Part shown: positions 16,524 through 24,588 of the stretch, in pieces
Layout: each line of letters starts with the position of its first letter
Numbering within the stretch: the stretch's first letter is position 1
Assembly (NCBI GenBank): GCA_036389485.1
Contig: DASVPR010000047.1
Span: 1-58,260, forward strand
DNA: 58,260 nt
Direction: 5' to 3'
Origin: CADCVT01 sp036389485
GTDB lineage: Bacteria; Actinomycetota; Thermoleophilia; Solirubrobacterales; Solirubrobacteraceae
Notes under the pieces: generated by a model
The model's database searches: none
Told to the model about the DNA's origin: nothing
The model's input: only the letters and a program-made list of their open reading frames with translations
Translations under genes and position numbers: made by a program

Positions 16524-17129
16524 TCAGTCCCGCGCCAGGCGCGCGAAGTAGCCGAGCGGCGTGCCGGCGCGGCGCTCCCACCGGAAGCCCGCGGCCTCCG
16601 CGCGGCGCTGCAGCGCGCCGGGCGAGACCCAGTGCGGGTCGCCGAACAGCTCCCCGACGACCACGCGCCCACCCGGCCGGACGACGCGGTGCAGCTCGCG
16701 CAGCGCCGCCTCCTGATCCGGGATCTCGCCCAGGACGGTGACGAGGTACGCGCCGTCCATGCTCGCGTCCTCGTACGGCATCGAGCGCGCGTCGGCCTCG
16801 GTCGCGACGATCCCCTCGATGCGCTGCTCGGCCGCGCGGCTCAGGGTGTGGTCGAGCATCTCGCGCTGGACGTCGAGGATCTCGAGCGTTCCCCCCGGCG
16901 CGAGCCACGACGCGACCGGCAGCGCGTAGTAGCCGGTCCCCGGCCCGACCTCGAGCAGCCGCTCACCCGGCCGCAGCTCCAGGACCGCGCGCAGCCGCGG
17001 GCGCGTGATCAGCGGATGCGGCGCCTCCACCCAGAAGCGCTGGTTGTACGGGCACGCCGACGGGTTGCGCCGCCACCACAGCGCGGCGCCGACGAGGCCC
17101 AACAGGCCGAGCACGAGCAGCCGGCGCAT
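16524..17129 (-). CDS. Membrane-anchored class I SAM-dependent methyltransferase
   Basis: The 201-residue protein has an N-terminal hydrophobic helix (LLVLGLLGLVGAALWW), then a Methyltransf_11 core. SAM-binding motif I is LLEVGPGTGYYALPVA; later motifs are LEILDVQREML, DGAYLVTVLGEIPD and VVRPGGRVVVGE. It resembles UbiE/ubiquinone-type small-molecule methyltransferases. The substrate cannot be inferred; the anchor suggests a lipid or quinone. It is divergent from the aldo/keto reductase gene (42 bases apart) and upstream of the glycoside hydrolase. Confidence 0.85.
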   Translation of the reverse strand: MRRLLVLGLLGLVGAALWWRRNPSACPYNQRFWVEAPHPLITRPRLRAVLELRPGERLLEVGPGTGYYALPVASWLAPGGTLEILDVQREMLDHTLSRAAEQRIEGIVATEADARSMPYEDASMDGAYLVTVLGEIPDQEAALRELHRVVRPGGRVVVGELFGDPHWVSPGALQRRAEAAGFRWERRAGTPLGYFARLARD

Positions 17130-17171
17130 CGGGACCGAATCGTAGGCGTCCGCACCGGGCACGCTGTGACC

Positions 17172-18161
17172 ATGGACACGCGCAAGTTGGGATCGCAGGG
17201 GCCGGCCGTCTCCGAGCAGGGGCTCGGGTGCATGGGGATGTCGGAGTTCTACGGCTCGACCGACGAGGCGGAGGCGATCGCGACGATCCACCGGGCGATC
17301 GAGCTGGGGATCACCTTCCTCGACACGGCCGACATGTACGGGCCGTTCACGAACGAGAAGCTCGTCGGGCGGGCGCTGGAGGGCCGGCGCGACGACGTGA
17401 TCCTCGCGACGAAGTTCGGCAACGTCCGCGGCGAGGACGGGTCGTTCAACGGCATCCGCGGCGACGCCGAGTACGTCCGCCAGGCGTGCGACGCGTCGCT
17501 GCAGCGGCTCGGCGTCGAGACGATCGACCTCTACTACCAGCACCGCGTCGACCCGCAGGTGCCGATCGAGGAGACCGTGGGCGCGATGGCCGAGCTGGTC
17601 GAGGCCGGGAAGGTCCGGTACCTCGGGCTGTCGGAGGCGGCGCCCGAGACGATCCGCCGCGCCCACGCCGTCCACCCCATCGCCGCGCTGCAGACGGAGT
17701 ACTCGCTGTGGGAGCGCGCGGTCGAGGAGGAGATCCTCCCCACCGTGCGCGAGCTCGGGATCGGGTTCGTCGCGTACTCGCCCCTCGGGCGCGGCTTCCT
17801 CACGGGCGCGATCCGCTCGCACGCCGACCTCGACGAGGGGGACTCCCGCGCACAGCGCTTCCCGCGGTTCGAGCGGGAGAACCTCGAGCGCAACCTCGGG
17901 CTGGTCGAGCGGCTCGAGGCGATCGCCGAGCGCCTGGACTGCACGCCGGGCCAGCTCGCGCTCGCGTGGGTCCTCAGCCGCGGCGACGACGTCGTCCCGA
18001 TCCCCGGGACGAAGCGCCGCCACCGCGTCGAGGAGAACGCTGCGGCCTCGGACCTCGAGCTCGACGGCGAGACGCTGCGCGAGCTCGACGAGGCGTTCCC
18101 ACCCGGCGCGGCGAGCGGAGCCCGCTACGCCAAGTGGGGGATGCGCACGGTCGGTCGTTAA
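17172..18161 (+). CDS. Aldo/keto reductase
   Basis: The 329-residue NADPH-dependent oxidoreductase has a TIM-barrel AKR fold, close to the YhdN/AKR13-type group. Catalytic tetrad residues are visible: Asp in FLDTADMYGP, Tyr in the same motif, Lys in ILATKFGNV and His in YYQHRVDP. The C-terminal NADPH-binding motif is VPIPGTKRRHRVEENA. It reduces aldehydes or ketones; the natural substrate is unknown. It ends in a TTAA palindrome shared with the stop of the convergent MFS gene. Confidence 0.92.
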   Translation: MDTRKLGSQGPAVSEQGLGCMGMSEFYGSTDEAEAIATIHRAIELGITFLDTADMYGPFTNEKLVGRALEGRRDDVILATKFGNVRGEDGSFNGIRGDAEYVRQACDASLQRLGVETIDLYYQHRVDPQVPIEETVGAMAELVEAGKVRYLGLSEAAPETIRRAHAVHPIAALQTEYSLWERAVEEEILPTVRELGIGFVAYSPLGRGFLTGAIRSHADLDEGDSRAQRFPRFERENLERNLGLVERLEAIAERLDCTPGQLALAWVLSRGDDVVPIPGTKRRHRVEENAAASDLELDGETLRELDEAFPPGAASGARYAKWGMRTVGR

Positions 18162-19597
18162 GCGGCGGCCGGCGCGGGCGCGGCCTCGCTCCGCATCGCG
18201 CGGCTGTCCGCGCCGCGGATCGCGAACGCCGCGATGAGGAAGGCCACGAGCGCGAAGCCGGCGCCGACGAGGAACGCGTCCTGGAAGCCGTCGGTCAGGG
18301 CGGCCGGGTCCGGGCGGCCGTCCGGCACGTTCGCGAACGCGATCGTGGTGAGCACCGCGAGGCCGAGCGCGCCGCCGATCTGCTGCGAGGTGTTGATGAG
18401 GCCCGACGCGAGGCCGGACTCCTCCTCGCGCGTGCCCGCCACCGCGCCGATCGTGACCGGCACGAACGAGAACCCGAGCCCGGCGCCGGCGATGATCGCC
18501 GGGAAGAGCACGTCGCCCGTGTACGAGCCGCCGACCGAGACCTGGCTGAACCAGATCAGCCCGGTCGCGACGAGCAGCAGCCCGCCCATGAGCACCGGCT
18601 TGAACCCGAGCCGCGTGACGAGCTGCGACGCGACCCCCGCGGTCACGATGATCGTGAGCGCGAGCGGCAGGTACGCGAGGCCGGTCTCGAGCGCGTCGAA
18701 GCCGAGCACGTTCTGCATGTACAGCGAGACGAAGAAGAACATGCTGAACAGCGCCATGCCGATGAGCAGCCCGACGGCGTTGGACGCGCTCAGCGACCGC
18801 AGCCTGAAGATCGCGAACGGGACGAGCGGGGCGGACGTCCGCCGCTCGATCGCGAAGAACGCGAGCTGCAGGAGCGCGGCGAGCGCGAGCAGCACGACGG
18901 TCTGGGTCGAGCCCCAGCCGGCGTCCTCGGCGTCGACCAGCGCGTAGACGAGGATCGACAGGCCGGCGGTGATCGTCACCGCGCCGGCGGCGTCGAAGGT
19001 GCGGCGGCGGCCGGTGTCGCGCGTGTCGGCGAGCAGCGACGGCGCCAGCGCCGCCGCGACGAGCCCGATCGGCACGTTGACGAACAGCACCCACTCCCAG
19101 CTCAGCGCGTCGGTGAGCACCCCGCCGAGCAGGACGCCCGCGGCGCCGCCGGAGCCCGCGACCGCGCCCCAGACGCCCAGCGCCTTGTTGCGCTCGGCGC
19201 CCTCGGTGAACGTCGTGGTGACGATCGACAGCGCCGCCGGCGACAGGATCGCCGCGCCAAGCCCCTGCACCGCGCGGGCGACGATCAGCTGCACCTCGTC
19301 CTGCGCGAGCCCGCCGGCGAGCGACGCGAGCGCGAACAGGATGAGGCCGCCCATGAACACGCGCCGGCGCCCGAGGAGGTCCGCCATGCGCCCGCCGAGC
19401 AGCAGGAAGCCGCCGAAGAACAGCGTGTACGCGTTGACCACCCACGACAGCTCGCTGTTGTCGATGGCGAGGTCACGGCCGATCGACGGCAGCGCGACGT
19501 TCACGATCGACGCGTCGAGGACGACGACGAACTGGGCGGCGGCGAGCAGGCCGAGCGCCAGCCACTTGCGGCGCTCGAGGGTTTCCGTTGAAGTCAT
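18158..19597 (-). CDS. MFS drug exporter, DHA2 (EmrB/QacA) family, 14 TM
   Basis: The 479-residue membrane protein has the DHA2 hallmarks: FVVVLDASIVNVALPSI in helix 1 (motif D1), LLGGRMADLLGRRRVFM (motif A) and ARAVQGLGAAILSPAAL (motif B/C region). About 14 hydrophobic helices are present. Such pumps expel drugs or organic cations in exchange for protons. It is divergent from a TetR gene 82 bases away with palindromic DNA between, so it is most likely repressed by that regulator. Confidence 0.92.
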   Translation of the reverse strand: MTSTETLERRKWLALGLLAAAQFVVVLDASIVNVALPSIGRDLAIDNSELSWVVNAYTLFFGGFLLLGGRMADLLGRRRVFMGGLILFALASLAGGLAQDEVQLIVARAVQGLGAAILSPAALSIVTTTFTEGAERNKALGVWGAVAGSGGAAGVLLGGVLTDALSWEWVLFVNVPIGLVAAALAPSLLADTRDTGRRRTFDAAGAVTITAGLSILVYALVDAEDAGWGSTQTVVLLALAALLQLAFFAIERRTSAPLVPFAIFRLRSLSASNAVGLLIGMALFSMFFFVSLYMQNVLGFDALETGLAYLPLALTIIVTAGVASQLVTRLGFKPVLMGGLLLVATGLIWFSQVSVGGSYTGDVLFPAIIAGAGLGFSFVPVTIGAVAGTREEESGLASGLINTSQQIGGALGLAVLTTIAFANVPDGRPDPAALTDGFQDAFLVGAGFALVAFLIAAFAIRGADSRAMRSEAAPAPAAA

Positions 19598-19650
19598 GAG
19601 TGCATATCCCCTAAGCTGAAGCGGAGTTCCGGTTCCGGATCAGGAAGATG

Positions 19651-19666
19651 CGGAATCAGGATTCCG
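19651..19666. promoter_or_regulatory. Putative TetR operator, 7-bp inverted repeat
   Basis: CGGAATC-AG-GATTCCG is a perfect 7-base inverted repeat with a 2-base centre, 13 bases before the TetR ATG in the 82-base divergent gap. Related half sites (GTTCCG twice, at about 19626-19637) lie beside it. Size and position fit a TetR-family dimer site that would control both the regulator and the MFS exporter gene. This is a prediction from sequence symmetry only. Confidence 0.55.
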
Positions 19667-19679
19667 TTTTCAACCCGAC

Positions 19680-20276
19680 ATGACCGACGTCACCTCTTCC
19701 ACGAGCGAGGCGCGCCCGCTGCGCGCCGACGCGGTGCGCAACCGCGCCAAGATCATCGAGGCCGCGAAAGCCGCCTTCGCGGAGCGGGGCGTCGAGGCGC
19801 AGATGGAGGACGTCGCGCGCCGGGCGGACGTCGGCGTCGGCACGCTCTACCGCCACTTCCCCACCAAGGACGCGCTCGTGCGGGCGCTGATCTTCGACAA
19901 GATGGCGCGGCTGTCGGAGGAGGCGCGCGCGTCGCTGGAGGAGGAGGACGACCCGTGGGAGGCGTTCGAGCGCGTCTTCTGGCGCGCCGGCGAGCAGCAG
20001 GTCAGCGACCGCGCGCTGCGCGAGGTCGTCTCGTCGCAGCCGCAGGAGGTCTTCCAGCAGGCGGCCGAGGAGACCGAGCTGCAGGCGCGGATGGCCGAGC
20101 TCGTGCGGCGCGCGGCGGCAGCCGGGGAGCTGCGCGAAGGGGTCGAGCCGCAGGACGTCCCGCTCGTCATGTGCGGGCTCGCCGCGGTGATGCAGAGCGA
20201 GCGCAACTGGCAGCGCTACCTGCGTTTCATGCTCGACGGGTTCCGCGCCCGCGACCGCGCGCCGCTGCCGGAGTAG
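19680..20276 (+). CDS. TetR/AcrR family regulator of the adjacent MFS exporter
   Basis: The 198-residue protein has an N-terminal HTH (about 20-66): IIEAAKAAFAERGVEAQMED, then DVGVGTLYRHFPTKDALVRA. The C-terminal domain resembles the SbtR-type C-terminal domain of TetR proteins, though the ligand is unknown. The divergent arrangement with a DHA2 pump and the palindrome between them point to self-repression and repression of the pump until a toxic compound binds. The start is the ATG at 19680. Confidence 0.9.
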   Translation: MTDVTSSTSEARPLRADAVRNRAKIIEAAKAAFAERGVEAQMEDVARRADVGVGTLYRHFPTKDALVRALIFDKMARLSEEARASLEEEDDPWEAFERVFWRAGEQQVSDRALREVVSSQPQEVFQQAAEETELQARMAELVRRAAAAGELREGVEPQDVPLVMCGLAAVMQSERNWQRYLRFMLDGFRARDRAPLPE

Positions 20277-20302
20277 AGGGACCTCGGGCCCTGGTCACCT
20301 CG

Positions 20303-20308
20303 TACCTT
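20303..20308 (+). promoter_or_regulatory. Putative -10 element before the murein endopeptidase gene
   Basis: TACCTT lies eight bases upstream of the ATG at 20317, with no ribosome-binding site between. It matches the TAnnnT plus 6-9 base pattern seen repeatedly in this window, suggesting a leaderless or near-leaderless mRNA. Confidence 0.35.
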
Positions 20309-20316
20309 GGGCGACG

Positions 20317-21015
20317 ATGCGGCGCCTCCTCGCAGTCTTCGCGCTTCTCTCGCTGACCCTCGGGCTCGGCGTCGGGTGGGCGGCGCAGGACCATCCCGCG
20401 CCGACCTGGCCGGCGCCGGAGGTCGCCACCGCGCCGGCGGTCCCGGTCCCCGAGCCGCCGCCGACCGAGGCCGTCGGCCCGCCGGAGCGGCCGCCGTCGC
20501 GCGCGCTCGGCAAGCCGTTCGCCCGCGGGCGGCTCGTCGACGGGGTCCCGTTCCCGCCGACCGGCCTCGACCACTTCACCTGGGACCCGGTCCTCAAGCA
20601 GAGCCCCAACCGCGTCTGGCGGCGCTACGGGACCGACCACACCGTGCAGCGCGTCCTGCTCGCGCTCGCGGCGTTCCGCGAGGCGTACCCGGACGCGCCG
20701 CCCGTCGGCGTCGGCGACCTCTCGCGCCCGCGCGGCGGCGAGTTCGGCAGGCGCTTCGGCGGGCTCGGCCACGCATCGCACCAGAACGGGCTCGACGTCG
20801 ACGTCTACTACCCGCGGGTCGACCGGCTGCTGAAGGCGCCCCGGCGCCCGGTCGAGGTCGACCGGTTCCTCGCCCAGGGCCTCGTCAACGCGTTCGTCCG
20901 CGCGGGCGCCACCGACGTCTTCGTCGGCCCGTCGCTGAACCTGCGCGGGCCGAAGGGCGTCGTGCAGAAGCTCGTCCACCACGACGACCACCTGCACGCG
21001 CGGTTCCGTCCCTAG
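20317..21015 (+). CDS. Penicillin-insensitive murein endopeptidase-like (M74/MepA type)
   Basis: The 232-residue exported protein has a signal segment (LLAVFALLSLTLGLGVGWAA) and a Pro-rich linker. The LAS-type metallopeptidase core has zinc-ligand motifs GHASHQNGLDVDVYYPR (SHQ.G.D.D) and HHDDHLHARF (HDDH.H), as in MepA. Such enzymes cut D-Ala-meso-DAP cross-links in peptidoglycan. It lies 11 bases upstream of the oligoendopeptidase gene, so the two may be cotranscribed. Cell-wall turnover is the likely role. Confidence 0.8.
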   Translation: MRRLLAVFALLSLTLGLGVGWAAQDHPAPTWPAPEVATAPAVPVPEPPPTEAVGPPERPPSRALGKPFARGRLVDGVPFPPTGLDHFTWDPVLKQSPNRVWRRYGTDHTVQRVLLALAAFREAYPDAPPVGVGDLSRPRGGEFGRRFGGLGHASHQNGLDVDVYYPRVDRLLKAPRRPVEVDRFLAQGLVNAFVRAGATDVFVGPSLNLRGPKGVVQKLVHHDDHLHARFRP

Positions 21016-21018
21016 TCT
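21013..21018 (+). promoter_or_regulatory. Putative -10 element before the M3 peptidase gene
   Basis: TAGTCT overlaps the stop codon of the preceding gene and lies eight bases before the ATG at 21027. It fits the recurrent TAnnnT leaderless pattern. Because TAG is also the upstream stop, chance cannot be excluded. Confidence 0.25.
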
Positions 21019-21026
21019 GTCCCTCC

Positions 21027-22823
21027 ATGGCGACAGAGGAGATCACCGACCCCGAGGTCGAGCAGGTCAACTGGAACCTCGAGGACCTGGTCGACGGCCG
21101 GGGCGCGGGCGGCGTCGAGACCCTGCTCGACGAGGCGCAGCAGCGGGCCGACGCGTTCGCGGAGCGCTACGCGGGGAACGTCGCCGAGCTGGACGGGCCG
21201 GGCCTCGAGGAGGCGATGCGCGCGCTGGAGGAGATCGGGGAGCTCGGCGGGCGCGCGGGCAGCTACGCGATGCTCGACTTCTCGGTCGACACGCAGGACC
21301 CGGCGCGCGGCGCGCTGGTCGCCAAGGTGACCGAGCGCTCCACCGCGATCGAGACGAAGCTCGTGTTCTTCGAGCTGGAGTGGGCGGCGCTCGACGACGA
21401 CCGCGCCGAGGAGCTGCTGCAGCACCCCGGCCTCGACTTCGCCCGCCACTACCTGCGCAACGCGCGCCGCTACCGGCCGCACCTCCTCACCGAGCCCGAG
21501 GAGAAGCTGATGGCCGAGAAGAGCCAGACCGGCCGCAGCGCCTGGGGCCGGCTCTTCGCGGAGCTGATGTCGGACGTGAAGGTCGACGGCGAGCCGCTCG
21601 AGATCGCGCTGAGCCGGCTCATGCACCCCGACCGCGAGGTCCGCCGCACGACGGCCGAGGCAGTCACCGAGGCGCTGCAGCCCGGCCTGCGCACCCGCGC
21701 CTACATCTTCAACACGCTGGCGCTCGACAAGGCCGTCGACGACCGCCTGCGCCACTACGCGAGCTGGATCCAGAGCCGCAACCTGTCGAACGAGGCGAGC
21801 GACGAGTCGGTCGAGGCGCTCGTGCAGGCGGTGCAGGGCCGCTACGAGATCGCGCGCCGCTGGTACCGGCTGAAGGCGAAGCTGCTCGGGATCGACCGGC
21901 TGGCCGACTACGACCGCATCGCGCCGGTGGTCGACGACGAGCAGCGGGTCGGGTGGTCCGAGGCGAAGGCGATGGTGCTGGACTCGTACAACGCGTTCTC
22001 GCCCGACCTGGGCGCCGTCGCCGGCGACTTCTTCGAGCGCAGGTGGATCGACGCCGCGGTGCGGCCCGCGAAGCGCGGCGGCGCGTTCTGCGCGTACACG
22101 GTCCCGAGCGTCCACCCGTACGTGCTGCTCAACTGGACCGCGCGGCGCCGCGACGTCCTCACCCTCGCGCACGAGCTCGGCCACGGCGTGCACGCGGCGC
22201 TCGCCCGCCCGCAGGGCCTCTTCCAGCAGGGGACGCCGCTGACGCTGGCGGAGACCGCATCGGTGTTCGGCGAGCAGCTCGTGTTCGGGCGGCTGCTCGA
22301 CGAGGCGGCCGACGCCGAGTCGCGGCTCGCGCTGCTGGCCGAGGCGATCGAGGGCCAGATCGCGACCGTCTTCCGCCAGATCGCGATGAACCGCTTCGAG
22401 CACGCGCTCCACACCGCGCGCCGATCCGAGGGCGAGCTGGCGGTCGACCGCATCGGCGAGCTGTGGAAGGGATCGCAGGAGGACCTCCTCGGCGACGCCG
22501 TCGAGGTGACCGACGGCTACCGGAGCTGGTGGAGCTACGTGCCCCACTTCGTCAACACCCCGGGCTACGTCTACGCGTACGCGTACGGCCAGCTGCTCGC
22601 GCTGTCGGTCTACCGGCGCTACGAGGAGGAGGGCGAGGGCTTCGTCCCCGCGTACCTCGACCTGCTGCGCGCCGGCGGGTCGAAGTCGCCGGAGGAGCTG
22701 GGCGCGATCGTGGGGATCGACCTCGCGGACCCGGGGTTCTGGGACGCCGGTCTCGACCTCGTCGAGCGCGACCTGCAGGCCGCGGAGGACGCGGCCCGGG
22801 ACGCCCGCGGCGTCACGCTCTAG
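21027..22823 (+). CDS. Oligoendopeptidase F-like M3 metallopeptidase
   Basis: The 598-residue cytoplasmic enzyme has the length of PepF-type peptidases. The zinc motif is HELGH at about 382-386 (LTLAHELGHGVHA), with the third ligand Glu in LAETASVFGEQLVF. C-terminal family motifs include FVNTPGYVYAYAYGQLLALS. It hydrolyses short peptides inside the cell. Its end overlaps the convergent DsbA-like gene by 11 bases. The start is the ATG at 21027, where the family N-terminus (VNWNLEDLVDG) begins. Confidence 0.92.
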   Translation: MATEEITDPEVEQVNWNLEDLVDGRGAGGVETLLDEAQQRADAFAERYAGNVAELDGPGLEEAMRALEEIGELGGRAGSYAMLDFSVDTQDPARGALVAKVTERSTAIETKLVFFELEWAALDDDRAEELLQHPGLDFARHYLRNARRYRPHLLTEPEEKLMAEKSQTGRSAWGRLFAELMSDVKVDGEPLEIALSRLMHPDREVRRTTAEAVTEALQPGLRTRAYIFNTLALDKAVDDRLRHYASWIQSRNLSNEASDESVEALVQAVQGRYEIARRWYRLKAKLLGIDRLADYDRIAPVVDDEQRVGWSEAKAMVLDSYNAFSPDLGAVAGDFFERRWIDAAVRPAKRGGAFCAYTVPSVHPYVLLNWTARRRDVLTLAHELGHGVHAALARPQGLFQQGTPLTLAETASVFGEQLVFGRLLDEAADAESRLALLAEAIEGQIATVFRQIAMNRFEHALHTARRSEGELAVDRIGELWKGSQEDLLGDAVEVTDGYRSWWSYVPHFVNTPGYVYAYAYGQLLALSVYRRYEEEGEGFVPAYLDLLRAGGSKSPEELGAIVGIDLADPGFWDAGLDLVERDLQAAEDAARDARGVTL

Positions 22824-23244
22824 CGAGCCGCTCGCGCAGCCACCCGGGCTCGTAGCTCGGCAGCCGCTCCCCGGCGTGGAAGAGCGCCGGAGGGTCCATC
22901 GTCCCCGCCGCCTCGACGTCGACGCGCAGGCGCTCCATGTGGGCGTCCGCGCCGAAGACGCCCTCGAAGCGCTCGGCGTCGAGCCCCGCCTGAGTTGCGA
23001 GTGCGCGCAGCGCCGCGCCGTCCAGCGCGCCGTCGTGCCGCAGGAGCGCTTCGTGCATCGCCTCGAAGCCGCCCAGCTCGCGCGCGGCCTCGGCGGCGAG
23101 GGCGGCGGCGAGGCCCGATCGCTTCGGCAGATGCCTGAACGCGACGGTCCCTCCCGCCTCCTCGACGGCGGCCACGGCGGCCCGCGTGAACGGGTCCAGG
23201 TAGTCGCCGAACACGACGACCTCCAAGCTCTGCTGTTGGCTCAC
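22813..23244 (-). CDS. DsbA-like thioredoxin-fold protein lacking the CxxC
   Basis: The 143-residue protein follows the DsbA/NhaA-tail thioredoxin pattern. It has VVVFGDYLDPFTRAAVAAVE where active members have FGD..CPYC, FRHLPKRS for the FRH.PL strand, an inserted helical domain (AARELGGFEAMHEALLRHDG) and MDPPALFHAGERL near the cis-Pro loop. Both catalytic cysteines are replaced and the protein has no cysteine at all, so it cannot be a disulfide oxidoreductase. There is no signal peptide. The start is GTG. It may be a binding or chaperone-like relic of the family. Confidence 0.75.
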   Translation of the reverse strand: MSQQQSLEVVVFGDYLDPFTRAAVAAVEEAGGTVAFRHLPKRSGLAAALAAEAARELGGFEAMHEALLRHDGALDGAALRALATQAGLDAERFEGVFGADAHMERLRVDVEAAGTMDPPALFHAGERLPSYEPGWLRERLARA

Positions 23245-23296
23245 TTCACGAAATGGCGTTGGTGGACGTTGTCGATGAGTGCGACGCTCGGGAGCG

Positions 23297-24214
23297 ATGC
23301 GCGTCTGGGTCGCCCTGTGGACCGTCTACCTCGTCTGGGGCTCCACCTACCTCGGAATCCGGTACGTGGTCGAGACGATGCCGCCGCTGCTGGCCGGCGG
23401 GGCCCGGTTCTTCCTCGCCGGCGCACTGTTCGCGGCGTGGCTCGTGGCGCGGCGGGGCGTCGGCGCGCTGCGGGTGACGCGGGGCGAGCTGCTCGGCTGC
23501 TCGTTCGTCGGGATCGCGCTGCTGCTCGGCGGCAACGGGCTCGTGTCGGTCGGGGAGGACGAGGGCGTCCCGTCCGGGCTGGCGGCGCTGATCATCGCCT
23601 CCGTCCCGCTGTGGGTGGTCGTCTTGCGCCGGCTCTTCGGAGAGCGCGTCGGGCGCGTGACGCCGCTGTGGATCGCGATCGGCTTCGCGGGCGTCGCGGT
23701 CCTCCTGCTCCCCGGCGACCGCCCCGACCAGGCCCCGATCGGCGGGATGCTCATCCTCGTCGCGGCGGCGTTCTGCTGGGCGAGCGGGTCGTTCGCGTCC
23801 TCGCGCCTGCCGATCCCCGACGACCCGATCCGCGCGACCGCCGTGCAGATGCTCGTGGGCGGCGGGATCTGCGTGGTCGTCGGCCTGGTTGCCGGCGAGG
23901 GCGGGCAGGTCGACGTCGGCGCGTTCTCATCGGAGTCGATCGCGGCGTTCGCCTACCTCGTGCTCATCGGGTCGCTCTGCGCGTTCACCGCGTACGCGTG
24001 GCTGCTGAAGAACGCGCCGATCTCGCAGGTCGCGACGTACGCGTACGTCAACCCGGTCGTCGCGATCGCGCTCGGCGCGCTGTTCGTCGACGAGGAGGTC
24101 ACGCCGCTGATGGGGATCGCGGCGCTCGTGATCGTGGCCTCGGTCGCGGGGACGATCCGTGAGGAGGCGCACAGGCGGGCTCCCGCCGTCGCGGAGGAGC
24201 CCGCCGTGGCGTAA
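23297..24214 (+). CDS. EamA/DMT family transporter
   Basis: The 305-residue membrane protein has about ten hydrophobic helices in two EamA repeats. The first begins WVALWTVYLVWGSTYLGIRY, the YedA/RhaT-type signature. The second contains FCWASGSFASSRLPIP and ISQVATYAYVNPVVAIALG. DMT transporters export metabolites or amino acids. A GGGAGC sequence precedes the ATG at 23297; an ATG at 23279 would add six polar residues. Substrate unknown. Confidence 0.9.
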   Translation: MRVWVALWTVYLVWGSTYLGIRYVVETMPPLLAGGARFFLAGALFAAWLVARRGVGALRVTRGELLGCSFVGIALLLGGNGLVSVGEDEGVPSGLAALIIASVPLWVVVLRRLFGERVGRVTPLWIAIGFAGVAVLLLPGDRPDQAPIGGMLILVAAAFCWASGSFASSRLPIPDDPIRATAVQMLVGGGICVVVGLVAGEGGQVDVGAFSSESIAAFAYLVLIGSLCAFTAYAWLLKNAPISQVATYAYVNPVVAIALGALFVDEEVTPLMGIAALVIVASVAGTIREEAHRRAPAVAEEPAVA

Positions 24215-24217
24215 GGT
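24212..24217 (+). promoter_or_regulatory. Putative -10 element before the DUF4267-like gene
   Basis: TAAGGT (its TAA is the EamA stop) lies eight bases before the ATG at 24226, with no Shine-Dalgarno sequence. It fits the leaderless pattern but may be fortuitous because of the stop-codon overlap. Confidence 0.25.
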
Positions 24218-24225
24218 CGCGCGCC

Positions 24226-24588
24226 ATGGATCGCGCTACCGCTCTCAAGACGCTCGCGGGCCTGCGGATGGCCGTCGGCGTCACCTCCTACGTCGCGCCG
24301 AACTTCGGCGGCAAGCTCTTCGGCCTGGAGCCGGAGGCGAACCCGCAGGCACCCTACCTCGGGCGGCTGTTCGGCGTGCGCGACGTCGCGCTCGGGCTCG
24401 GGACGCTGCGGGCGAAGAAGAAGGCGCAGGACAACTGGATCGAAATGGGGATCGTGTGCGACGCGGCCGACACGGTCTCGGCGTTCCTCGGCGGGGGTAA
24501 GGGGTATCTGTCCCCGACGACCACCGCGATGGTCGCCGCGCCCGCGATCGCGGCGACCGCGCTGGGCGTGATGGCACTCCGAAACTAG
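24226..24588 (+). CDS. Small membrane-associated protein, DUF4267-like
   Basis: The 120-residue protein has weakly hydrophobic helices (LRMAVGVTSYVAPNFGGKLF, ATALGVMALRN). GLRMAVGVTSYVAP and LGRLFGVRDVALGLGTL resemble DUF4267-type integral membrane proteins. Function unknown. Its TAG stop is directly followed, in the same frame, by the coding region of the malic enzyme, which lacks an ordinary start codon. The relation between the two is therefore of interest. Confidence 0.65.
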   Translation: MDRATALKTLAGLRMAVGVTSYVAPNFGGKLFGLEPEANPQAPYLGRLFGVRDVALGLGTLRAKKKAQDNWIEMGIVCDAADTVSAFLGGGKGYLSPTTTAMVAAPAIAATALGVMALRN

